Of a stretch of 64,000 nt of DNA, positions 32,662 to 42,256 are shown piece by piece (positions within the stretch are counted from its first letter, which is position 1; each line of letters begins with the position of its first letter). The position numbers were made by a program, and so were the translations under genes. Location of the stretch: the NCBI RefSeq assembly GCF_003286085.1, contig NW_020825335.1:62001-126000 (forward strand). The letters are read 5' to 3'. The notes under the pieces are model-generated. The model was not told where the DNA came from, did no database searches, and saw only the letters and a program-made list of their open reading frames with translations. The stretch comes from Drosophila persimilis (lineage: Eukaryota > Arthropoda > Insecta > Diptera > Drosophilidae).

Positions 32662-33428
32662 ATGTGTGTAAATTCTTCTGTGAACAATTAAACTAATCGC
32701 AATCTACAAGGGCAGCATTCGCTCGTCTCGCAGCTGCAATCGAAAGTTCCGAAAACCGTATCAGAATTGTTCGTCTCGATCGCGTGGTCATTGTCCTCGC
32801 CTTGTTCTCGCCGTTCTCGCTTAATTTTATCATTCGCTTATCACTCAGAACACATTCAACGGCGCTTGCATTCTCGGTTCGTTCACGTTGCAGCTACCTG
32901 CTTTGGTCCATCGATCAACGCATTCTTTCTATTGGAATTCCACCGCTTCACTTTCGTTTTGCTTTCGTTGCCGCTGCTGGAACGTTCGCTGACTCTCCGC
33001 TTTGTTGCTGCGTTTTTTGTTGTTGTTATTTTTGGAAGCTCTAGTTTGTGTCAGCGTAATTACACTACACAACACTACACAGCAATATAAAACGAAATAT
33101 AAATCGGATCAAATCTGTGGTAGATGCTAAATCGGAAACCCCGATAAGCAATGATGAGCTTCGCTTTCGCTTAGAAACGTATTTCAAGAATGTTTTAAAT
33201 TTCCAAGCTAATATTGAAGGATACATACATAGTAATCAAGCTATCCATAAAGGAAAAAATGGGAGGAGATCTGAACGCCAGCATTGTTGCGCCGGACTAC
33301 CACCCACCGCCAGTAAAGTCATCGTTACCAATGTTGTCGCTGCACACTTTCGACGGAACATATGCAAACTATAAGAATTTCACTCACTCGTTCGAGCAAA
33401 TTGTTGTGCGTGAGTCTGGATTGTCTAA

Positions 33429-33632
33429 TGTTAAAGTTATTTTATTTGTAAGACAGCAGAATATCAGTATACAGAATTATATGTGCTTCCGAGTAACATA
33501 CGCAAGAGAGAGACACCGAAAAGGGAACATCGATATACAGAACATCGATATGAGAACATCGATATGCAGCAGGGCACATGCGCAGTGTTGTTACAGATCA
33601 ATATTTAATTATCGTGGCGGTCACTTTGAACA
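33429..33632 (-). repeat. Copia 3' LTR
   Basis: 204 bp, TGTT...AACA. It contains three spaced AACATCGATAT units starting at 33525, 33541 and 33555. A purine tract TTGAGGAGGAG in element orientation (33633-33643) adjoins it. Confidence 0.95.
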
Positions 33633-33704
33633 CTCCTCCTCAACACAACGCATGTTTACAAACTTTAAATATACTTAACTAATATTCAATAACATGTCAA
33701 GCAC

Positions 33705-36700
33705 TTATAAACGATCTTTTAAACCAAATGCGAATACAAATTTATGGTGCTTAACCTTGGCTAAGTTCTTTGTGAGGACATCTGCTATCATCTCATCGGT
33801 TGGCAGATATGCAATGTTGACTTCACCTCTCTTGAGAACCTCTCGAATATGATGTATCTTGACGTCGATGTGCTTTGTACGTGCATGAAACATGGGGTTT
33901 CTAGCAAGCTGCTGTGCTCCAATGTTGTCGCCGTACATCTGAATAGCTGACTCCTTGGATATCAGCTTTAAGTCAATCAGTAGGCTGCGAAAGTATATCG
34001 CCTCTTTTGCTGCAGATGATAAGGCTATGTACTCTGCCTCCGTGGAACTGAGGGCAACCGTCGATTGCTTTCTTGACTCCCAAGAAACCGCTCCTCCTGC
34101 CAACATGCATACATAGCCAGTGAATGACTTTCGGTTCGTCATATCACTTGCCCAATCTGCATCAACAAAACACTCAATTGCCTTTCCTTGCTTTGTGTAG
34201 CATATCTCCCAGTCGATAGTTTTTGCCAAATATCGAAGGATGTGCTTGGCTGCCGCTTCATGCTCGGAATGAGGATCCTTGTTACGTTGTGCTAATTTGT
34301 TCACCGAATGCGCAATGTCTGGACGAGTCATAACAGCAAGATAAGATAACTCTCCAATTAGCTTTTGGAACGATGTGATGTCGACCCTGCGGCAATCCTC
34401 TTTGTTGCATGCCACCTGGTAACCAGCTTCAAGAGGCGTGGACGTCTGTCGACAATCTTTCAAATTGTACTGTTCGAGCAACTCTCTAATATATTTCCGT
34501 TGGCTGATTGAAATCGCACCCGTACTGCCTTCACGTTTCACCTCAATACCTAAAAAGTATTGCATAGGCCCGATGTCAACCACATCAAATTCTGCTGCGA
34601 TCTTTATCTTGATATCAGATATATCATCTAGGTCCTTACACGCCAAAATAATGTCATCTACGTAGACAGCTATTAGACACATATTTTTACCTGGCTTACG
34701 ATACAGACAGGGTTCGTTGACAGTCGGTATAAAACCAATGCGTCTCAGCGTTGCATCCAACGTAGAGTTCCACACTCTTCCTGATTGTTTTAGGCCATAT
34801 ATACTTTTGTGAAGCCTCAAAACGTGATTTGGGTGAACTTCGCTGATGAAGCCCTCAGGTTGTCTCATAAAAACCTCATCTTCCAATTCGCCGTTGAGAT
34901 ACGCCGTGACAACATCCATTTGATGTAGGTGGAGACCATGTTCGACTGCAAGTGCAATTATCAACCTGATAGTTGCGTGGCGTACAACTGGTGCAAATGT
35001 TTCCTTGTAGTCGATCCCGTAGCGTTGGCTACAACCTTTCGCCACCAGACGTGATTTGAGCCTGTTCACGCTTCCATCCGGATTGGACTTAACTGCGTAA
35101 ACCCATCTGCATCCAATGGACTTTTTCCCGCTAGGCAATTTAGTAAGCGACCACGTGCCGTTCTTCACGAGAGATTCGTACTCGTCCTTCATTGATGCTT
35201 TCCATATCTCGCCTTCAGTAGACCGTTCAGCTTGTGCGTAGTTTTGTGGAACTTGTACGTCTGCTGCCAGTATCGCATTGAGCATATGATACTGCTTCCT
35301 TGGTCGTCCTGGTTTGCCCGTCCGTACTATGGTTGGGCGTCCTGGTCCTCTTATTGGTTCTGGAATTACAAGAATGTCATTACTAGACCTAATCTCCTCC
35401 TGATTTTCTGGCTCATTTTCTGGATCTTTAAATTGCTCGCTATCCATTTCGTGTTCAGCGTTCTGGTTTTGTTGAACCTCAATTGATGATATGTCATTGG
35501 AACATGATGCATCTAGTTTGCCCCCTTCAGGTTCTACAAAAATGACATCCCTACTCTCTACGAGTTTCCTGGTTTCTTTACTGACCAAACGGTATGCTTT
35601 GGCCGTATCCGAGTAGCCCACCATTATATACTCTAAGCCTTTCTGTGCGAACTTTGATTTCTTTGTTTTATCTAGAGCTATCGCTACTGAGCCAAAAACT
35701 CTTAAATGCGATACCACTGGCTTTCGACCTGTCCATATTTCAAAAGGTGTCACCCCGCTCAAGCAGCTGCTTGCCACTCTATTTCGCAAATACGTGGCAG
35801 TTCGAATCGCTTCTGCCCAATAGCATTCACTCAACCCAGCATGCAGCAGCATACTTCTTGCCATTTCTACCAATGTTCTGTTGGCCCTTTCTGCAACTCC
35901 GTTTTGTTGAGGTGTATATGGCACTGTTAAGTTTCGCTTTATTCCATTTTGGTTTAGGTAATTGTCAAAAACGCTTGATATGTATTCTCGGCCATTGTCG
36001 CTTTGTAAAACCTTGACTTTTCTCCCAGTTTGGCACTCAACTTGACTTTTAAATTCTTTAAAAGCCTCGAAAACCTGATCTTTGGTTTTTAGGAAACTTA
36101 CTGATACATATCTTGAACAATCATCAATAAATGTGGCGAAATATCGATTGCCTCCCATTGACTGCTTTTGCATTGGACCGCATACATCAGTATGTATTAA
36201 GTCTAGAACGCCCTTTGACCTGTTTGTGCTCGATTGAAATGGTTGCACGCAAATTTTACTTTTTGCGCATGTTGCACACACTTGTTTTGGCTTGTATATG
36301 CCCTTGAGACCTATTACCATCTCCTTGTTAACCATTTCCTTTAATGCGTCAAAATGTACATGTCCGAACCTATTGTGCCATTTGAATGCATCTGCCTCAA
36401 CATTTACAATGTTCATACACTTCTCCTGATTGTCCTGAACCATAAACAATCCATTTTCCAGATGTGCCTTTATAACTATTTTTCCGTTTTCAAAAATCAT
36501 CGCTTGATTTTTCTCAAACACAACTTTTTTTCCATGTTTTAATAGTTTTGTGACCGATATAAAATTGTACTGCAAATCTGGTACCAAGATAACATTTTCC
36601 ATCGTAACGGATCTATCACCGAACTTTACTTGAACAGTTCCATGCCCTTCAGCAATAAGTGATTTACCGCCGGCTAAAAATACTTTTTGATTATCTTCCG

Positions 36701-37634
36701 TGAACGACACAAAGCGTTCCTTGTCACAACATAGATGCGCCGTTGCGCCACTGTCTATGCACCATGCATTTAACATCTGGTCATTCGGCTTAGCTAAACT
36801 TAGGATTGGTACATATTTTTCTGGTTCCACTTTGTCATATTCGGTTACGCAAAGCATTGTACCCAATCTTTCCCCGCTTTTACTGTTTGCGCCCTTGTTG
36901 TTTGCTTCTTCCTGCTTGCTTTTAGCACGGCATTCCGATTTAAAATGGCCTTCCTTTCCGCACTTAAAACACTTTTTGCCCTTCTTAAAGTTTTTCTTAA
37001 AATTGTTGTTGTCATAACTGACGTGTAGTTCCGCGCTACTTGTAATTTCCTTGCTAATGCTATCTTCCTGCCTATTCGCTTCTTCAGAAATTTTTATTTT
37101 TAGCATGCTCAAGCTCGGCAAATCATCTCGCGTCTCAATCGCAACAACAAAACTTTCATACGATTTAGGCAAACCATTTAGCAACACAACTGATAAGATC
37201 TTTTCATCAACCTTTATGTTGACCTCTGCTAAAGCCTCGTGTACCACCTGGAATTTCCGCAAATATTCCTGTGCACTTATACCATCCGACATTTTTAACG
37301 TCAACAATTGTTTAATTAAAAACACTACCCTTGCTGGTCCGCTTGGCCTGTGAATTTTATTTAGCTTTTGCCATGCCTGTGACGACGATACACAATTTTT
37401 AATATTGTTTAGTTGGGTCGATTTAACACAAAGTAAAATTGACGCCAACGCCTTTTGATCCTTTAGTTCAAAAGCTGCACGTTGCTCACTTGTTGCACTT
37501 TCACTAAGCTCAATTTTACCACTGACGATTGGCCACAAATCATTTTGTATGAGAACACTTCTCATCAAAACTTCCCATGTGCTATAATTGTTTTCGTCCA
37601 GTTTCTCAATATTGAAATTCATATTTCCACTCAT
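33705..37634 (-). CDS. Copia Gag-Pol polyprotein
   Basis: 1309 codons. Gag (UBN2-type) starts NFNIEKLDENNYSTWEVLM. Zinc knuckle CFKCGKEGHFKSEC at residues 222-235. Protease CIDSGATAH (D at 294). Integrase has WHNRFGHV with a CATC cluster, HTDVCGP, QSDNGREY and a NGVAERANRT glutamate. RT shows GCRWVYAVKSNPDGS, HQMDVVTAYLNGEL and the catalytic AVYVDDIILA. RNase H shows DADWASD and STEAEYIAL. The order PR-IN-RT-RNase H is diagnostic of Ty1/copia. All catalytic residues I can check are present, so it may be active. The start Met lies about 520 bases inside the 5' LTR. Confidence 0.95.
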   Translation of the reverse strand: MSGNMNFNIEKLDENNYSTWEVLMRSVLIQNDLWPIVSGKIELSESATSEQRAAFELKDQKALASILLCVKSTQLNNIKNCVSSSQAWQKLNKIHRPSGPARVVFLIKQLLTLKMSDGISAQEYLRKFQVVHEALAEVNIKVDEKILSVVLLNGLPKSYESFVVAIETRDDLPSLSMLKIKISEEANRQEDSISKEITSSAELHVSYDNNNFKKNFKKGKKCFKCGKEGHFKSECRAKSKQEEANNKGANSKSGERLGTMLCVTEYDKVEPEKYVPILSLAKPNDQMLNAWCIDSGATAHLCCDKERFVSFTEDNQKVFLAGGKSLIAEGHGTVQVKFGDRSVTMENVILVPDLQYNFISVTKLLKHGKKVVFEKNQAMIFENGKIVIKAHLENGLFMVQDNQEKCMNIVNVEADAFKWHNRFGHVHFDALKEMVNKEMVIGLKGIYKPKQVCATCAKSKICVQPFQSSTNRSKGVLDLIHTDVCGPMQKQSMGGNRYFATFIDDCSRYVSVSFLKTKDQVFEAFKEFKSQVECQTGRKVKVLQSDNGREYISSVFDNYLNQNGIKRNLTVPYTPQQNGVAERANRTLVEMARSMLLHAGLSECYWAEAIRTATYLRNRVASSCLSGVTPFEIWTGRKPVVSHLRVFGSVAIALDKTKKSKFAQKGLEYIMVGYSDTAKAYRLVSKETRKLVESRDVIFVEPEGGKLDASCSNDISSIEVQQNQNAEHEMDSEQFKDPENEPENQEEIRSSNDILVIPEPIRGPGRPTIVRTGKPGRPRKQYHMLNAILAADVQVPQNYAQAERSTEGEIWKASMKDEYESLVKNGTWSLTKLPSGKKSIGCRWVYAVKSNPDGSVNRLKSRLVAKGCSQRYGIDYKETFAPVVRHATIRLIIALAVEHGLHLHQMDVVTAYLNGELEDEVFMRQPEGFISEVHPNHVLRLHKSIYGLKQSGRVWNSTLDATLRRIGFIPTVNEPCLYRKPGKNMCLIAVYVDDIILACKDLDDISDIKIKIAAEFDVVDIGPMQYFLGIEVKREGSTGAISISQRKYIRELLEQYNLKDCRQTSTPLEAGYQVACNKEDCRRVDITSFQKLIGELSYLAVMTRPDIAHSVNKLAQRNKDPHSEHEAAAKHILRYLAKTIDWEICYTKQGKAIECFVDADWASDMTNRKSFTGYVCMLAGGAVSWESRKQSTVALSSTEAEYIALSSAAKEAIYFRSLLIDLKLISKESAIQMYGDNIGAQQLARNPMFHARTKHIDVKIHHIREVLKRGEVNIAYLPTDEMIADVLTKNLAKVKHHKFVFAFGLKDRL

Positions 37635-38159
37635 ATTTTATACTTATTGTCCCACAGTGCAAAATTTAAAACTGTCGATCGTCTCATGCACAAAGCAACT
37701 ACGACGACAATACTGTTGTCCGTGTCTTTCTTTTGTTTTTTTCGTTTTCTTTTAAGTATCCCCCCGAGTTGCTATTTACACACACACACTCGCGATTTTC
37801 TATGCCTTCGTATACACACTTTTGGGTATACACACTTGCCGTTTTGTGCGGCTTGGCATACGCACTTTTTGGTATACACACTTGAGTCTCCGTTCGCTTT
37901 TGTGTTTCTTGATCCGTTGGGACTGCTTTATTTTGGACTTTAAACCACGGCAACGGTCCGATTCGCTGCAAAATTCTAATCAAAAAACACAATGCGAATC
38001 TCCGTTGAATTTGTTCAACTTGTTCTTTTGCCTTTCTATGTACACACATAACCCCAATGAGTCTATGCCATTTTTTAGCACTGCTTTTCACTAAGCACCA
38101 AACAATGTTTATTGTTTCTCACTGTTTCTGTTTTATACTGTTTCTGGGTGAATTGGTGT

Positions 38160-38173
38160 CTGGGCCCATAACC
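38160..38173 (-). other. Copia primer-binding site, initiator tRNA-Met internal type
   Basis: In element orientation GGTTATGGGCCCAG directly follows the LTR. It is complementary to the anticodon arm of initiator tRNA-Met, not to its 3' end: the half-tRNA priming known for copia. Confidence 0.85.
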
Positions 38174-38377
38174 TGTTAAAGTTATTTTATTTGTAAGACA
38201 GCAGAATATCAGTATACAGAATTATATGTGCTTCCGAGTAACATACGCAAGAGAGAGACACCGAAAAGGGAACATCGATATACAGAACATCGATATGAGA
38301 ACATCGATATGCAGCAGGGCACATGCGCAGTGTTGTTACAGATCAATATTTAATTATCGTGGCGGTCACTTTGAACA
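38174..38377 (-). repeat. Copia 5' LTR
   Basis: 204 bp, same sequence as 33429-33632, including the three AACATCGATAT units. It drives the polyprotein on the minus strand. Confidence 0.95.
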
Positions 38378-39101
38378 TCTAATATAGAAAAGTTTAATTA
38401 TTTGCTGACCGGCCTCACGGGGCCGGCATTAGATACAATTCAGGCACTCCAGGTTACAAGCGAAAACTATCCGAAAGCCATTTTGATAATCCTACTCTTA
38501 TATTTTTAGAAGCTATTGAGGCATTGTTTGCACTACAACCTGTGGAAAGGTCAAACAGTCAGCAGCTTCACAGCCTAGTGGATAAGGCATCCGCTATATT
38601 AAGCTCGCTGGAGTCCATCGGCAAACCTGAGAACATTGTTCACGCTATGGTTATATATATTATAATGGAAAAGTGTGATCATCAAACTCGGAACAAGTGG
38701 AAGGAATCGCAGGACTACAAAACTCTGCCAACCTGGCTAGCATGCACACAGCTTGTCAGTTTCTCCATTCGTCTGGAAACTCGGCTGCTACTTCGTCACA
38801 ACGAAAGGCTGAATCCAATAAGTCAAATCGTCATTCTAATCACCAAATAAACTCGTCGTTTGCTATCACTAATCCGTCTTGTAGTTCTGGCCATAAGATC
38901 TCTAATTGCGATCAGTTCAAGGCTATGAACAGCAACCAACGGTAGGACAATGCAAAACGCCTCGGTCTCTGCATCAATTGTCTTGGAAATGGTCATAGAG
39001 TGGCGCAATGTTCATCGACTCATCGTTGCCGATCCTGTAATCGGAATCATCATTCATCTTCACAGCCGACGTCACAAAAATGTACAGGCAGGTACTTGTG
39101 A

Positions 39102-40740
39102 GTGAGAAGGATAGAAAATTCCAGTACATTTTGTTGCGAGCATCTCCAAATACGGATCTTCAAACCTACCATATGGGACTGACATATGGGACTGCGTCTG
39201 CCCCATTTCTCGCAACTCGTAGTTTGCATTAAAACTGCTGCTGTTAAAACTGCATTTTATGTTGATGACCTTTTGTGTGGGGCTGATGATATAGATACAC
39301 TCTTCAAACTAAAAACTGAAATCACATCAACTCTCGCTCGTGGTCAGTTTCCATTATGCAAGTGGCATTCAAATCATCCAGGCGTGATGGAAGACGAATC
39401 TACCAAGGAATTAAACATTTCAAAAAACTCAGTCAGCAGCACACTCGGCGTAACTTGGCATCAACGAAGTGATGCATTTAGTTTCACATTTAATCCAAAG
39501 GAAGTCTATCCCACTACCACAAAACGAACAATTTTGTCTACTGCGTCGTCGCTATTCGATCCAATCGGTCTGCTATCACCGTTAGTCATTGTCTCTAAGA
39601 AATTGTTGGAAATCGAGTGTCCGATATTCAGGATTTAACGTCTGATGGAAAATGGCGCTATGTGCCAACCCTGCTGATATTCTGTCGCGAGGCTGTAACG
39701 TGAGCGAGTTGATTAAGTCTCCATGGTTTTCGGGTCCTACGTTTCTAGTCGAAGATTCACTAAACTGTCCCGCCACTGGTGGAAAACTTGATATTGACAT
39801 GGACGTGGTTAACTCGGAGAATCGGAAAAGTTTGTTTGCTGCCGTACACGAGATAAATAATATCCTCAACATCGTCGATAATATCAGCTCGTACACTCAC
39901 AGTCTGCGTCTCATTGCTTGGATGATTAGGTTCATAAGGAGATGTCGGAAGCAATCGACGTTTACCACAACCTCACCGACGCCAGATGAACTTCGTTTTG
40001 CTTCACATTGCCTTATTTGGAACATTCAACAAACTCATTTTGTAGAGGACATCCGTTTACTTCAGAAGCAAAAACCATTAAAAAGCAGCTTAAAGTTTCT
40101 TACTCCCTTTTTAGAAGTCGTGAACGGATTCGAACTTATCAAGGTTGGTGGACGTTTGGAATACTCAGACCTACAAGACGGTCAAAAACATCCGTTGCTG
40201 CTGCCTAGTCAGTCCAAATTTGTATGGAACTATATTCGCCATTTGCATCTTCGGAACTATCACGCTGGACCTAAAGCCCCAGTCGCTCTCATTCGTTTGG
40301 AGTATTGGATCGTTAACGCCAGAGACTTGGCACGTCGAATTGTTTGCTCCTGTGTACAGTGCGTTCGCTACAGAACGAAGCTGCTACAACAACTCATGGG
40401 CTCATTACCGCCTACGCGACTCGCTCCGGCTCGACCCTTTGAACGCTGTGGAGTTGACTTTTGTGGACCCATCAACACATATCTACGCATTCGAGGAAAG
40501 GGACCTACAAAATCATACATAGCCGTGTTCGTTTGATTTCTCACCAAGGCCGCTCACATTGAAGTAGTCTCTTACTTGTCAACAAAGGCGTTCTTAAATG
40601 CATTGAAACGGATGGGAGGTCGTCGCAAGCTGCCGGCAGACATCTTCTGCGATAACGCCACTAACTTTGTAGGGGCATCGAATCAACTGCAGGAACTAAA
40701 AAAGTATCAGAGAGATTCGAGATTTGTATCAGTCAAAATC
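39102..40740 (+). pseudogene. BEL/Pao Pol fragments, copy 2, with integrase
   Basis: Same RT and linker pieces as copy 1, then an open frame 39652-40536 (294 codons) reaching the integrase zinc region (HLHLRNYHAGPKAPVALIR, then CSCVQCVRY) and the first catalytic Asp (RCGVDFCGPI). TGA at 40534 breaks VFV*FLTKAAHIE. The next piece has ADIFCDNATNFVGA with the second Asp. The sequence is cut at about 40748 by another LTR, before the catalytic Glu. Confidence 0.8.
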
Positions 40741-40748
40741 ATCTTCTA

Positions 40749-41512
40749 TGTTAGTAAATAAGCTAGTTAATTTTTGCACAGCCGAAACGGCCAAACGGCC
40801 AGCTCACACAGAATAGCCGCAAAGAGAACAGCGAGGAGAGAGAGCCATGCTCAGCCGGCAACAGAGCGGATCTCTTTCGAGAAAGTCCCGTTGGCCCGAA
40901 AACGAGCGCCCGGCGTGGTAAGAGCGTCGAGCGACCGTGGCGAGAGCAGGAGTCGATTTTGGGAAGCGAGCGAAGACAGAACGCCGCGGACAGTGAATAC
41001 AGAAGCAAAAAAAGTGTTGAACGGCCGGGCGCCCAAGAAGAGGAGAAGGACGAGCTGCAGGAACACAGAAGCCGGATCCGCGGGTGAGCTGGCCGATGGG
41101 CAAGGTAGTGGTAGAAGTAGAAGGGAGTGCGAGGGAAATCAGGCCAATAAAACTTCGATCATATGACTAAGAATTCTTTTGCTTCCATTCACTTTCCCCG
41201 GTCGGACCACCGATTGCGGTCATCTCTCCCCCTTCCCCTTCCGTTTTCCTGACTGTTTTCGGTCCCTGCGCTCCCGCTCTGACTCTGGCGACAGGGCTTT
41301 ACCCTGCTGGAGTGAGAAGCGGTTCTCCCTGCGTTCTCTTCCTATCCTCCTCCTCACCGGACCCGCGGCTCACCTCGACCTTGTCAACAAGAGTTTTTAC
41401 CCTGCTGAAGTCGGGGTGTGCAGCGTCCCTGGTGAGTTTCGCACAGCCCGGCTCAACGCCCGCTCCCCTCTCCTCAGCCCAGCCTAGGATCACTACTTTA
41501 CAGATGGCGCCC
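40749..41512 (+). repeat. Putative 5' LTR of an unidentified retroelement
   Basis: Starts TGTTAGTAAATAAGC where the BEL integrase is cut and ends TTTACA two bases before a primer-binding site. AATAAAAC near 41147 could be its poly(A) signal. About 764 bp. There is no second copy in the window, so both ends are inferred. Confidence 0.55.
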
Positions 41513-41514
41513 GA

Positions 41515-41532
41515 GCAGGGATCAAACGATAG
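41515..41532 (+). other. Primer-binding site, lysine-3-tRNA-like
   Basis: TGGCGCCCGAGCAGGGAT differs from the tRNA-Lys3 type site (TGGCGCCCGAACAGGGAC) at two of 18 bases. Confidence 0.6.
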
Positions 41533-42256
41533 TTTTCTGGGGGGATTTCACCCTTCGTGGCCTAAGGACCCACAAGTAGATCGCGTAGATAGCGCCGCAT
41601 CAAACCGAGGAGAAATTTATAGGGTATCAATAGGATACGGTACGAAGGTACAGGCCAGCAGCGAGCAAAGCGTGGCCGAAAATCGGTACAATCCCCGTTA
41701 GCCGTCGGCAAATGGAGAGGAGAGAACGGGAGAGAGGAAAGGAGAGAGGAAAACGACAGAATGTCCCCTGGGATCCATGATGGTGAGGTGCGAAAAACTT
41801 GCGAGGGACGACGTACCGAACGACACGTGCGTGGCCGTTCCTTCAAGGGATTCTAGGAATTCGGACGAGGTCTCCACCCCGGCAGCATACCAACCCGGAT
41901 GGACATAGGCGCTCACCGGCCTCGACCCCAGAGCCATGCGGAAAAACCCCTTCCGGGTACACGAGGTACAGCGGCGATCCAAGAAACGACTGCGATTCGA
42001 ACCCGGCACTGGCGACAACGGACACCGCCGCAGGAGCACCGGTGAATGGCAACGGACGCAAGGAGCAACAGTGGCCACCGTTCTAAACGGACGTAAGCAG
42101 CGATCAGCCAGTTTGAAAGACCTGAAGGCATTCTGCCCGACCATCGACGAAGATAACGAAAAGACCGACCAGATCAGGACGGACAGTGCAGACGACCCGG
42201 ACCGAACCAATATACAATAATCTTGATTACAACGCGGATCTACTCAAATCGCCACA
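41533..42256 (+). other. Leader of the retroelement, no clear coding
   Basis: Several short open frames on both strands, none with recognisable domains. A diverged single unit of the 77-bp repeat lies at about 41795-41850 (CTTGCGAGGGACGACGTACC). A GA-rich tract lies at 41712-41760. Confidence 0.5.

Larger units (their letters stand above)
33429..38377 (-). mobile_element. Copia-type (Ty1/copia) retrotransposon, apparently intact
   Basis: 4949 bp. LTRs 33429-33632 and 38174-38377 are 204 bp each and read identically by eye. 5-bp target duplication TCTAA at 33424-33428 and 38378-38382. One uninterrupted minus-strand polyprotein of 1309 codons. The empty site is preserved in D1 copy 1 (28362-28375), which confirms the ends. 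LTR identity and an open frame indicate a very recent insertion. The LTRs are shorter than those of D. melanogaster copia (about 276 bp), so it is probably a different family. Confidence 0.96.
33117..39092 (+). pseudogene. BEL/Pao Gag, copy 2, broken and interrupted by copia
   Basis: Same frames as copy 1. It is cut after SGLSN at 33428 by the copia element and resumes at 38378 with the TCTAA target duplication, then IEKFNYLLTGLTGPALD. The pre-insertion frame is read directly from copy 1. Confidence 0.8.
29961..39978 (+). repeat. Tandem segmental duplication D1, copy 2, carrying a copia insertion
   Basis: 10018 bp, that is the 4982-bp unit plus a 4949-bp copia element, a 5-bp target duplication and 82 bp of indels. 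The copia element is absent from copy 1, so it inserted after the duplication. Confidence 0.95.

Noticed and set aside
34438-37353. Several plus-strand ORFs across the copia region
   Set aside because: They lie antisense to the intact copia polyprotein and have no recognisable features.
41698-42210. Minus-strand 170-codon ORF in the leader
   Set aside because: The composition follows GC-rich DNA open in several frames; no motif, and it lies antisense to a retroelement leader.
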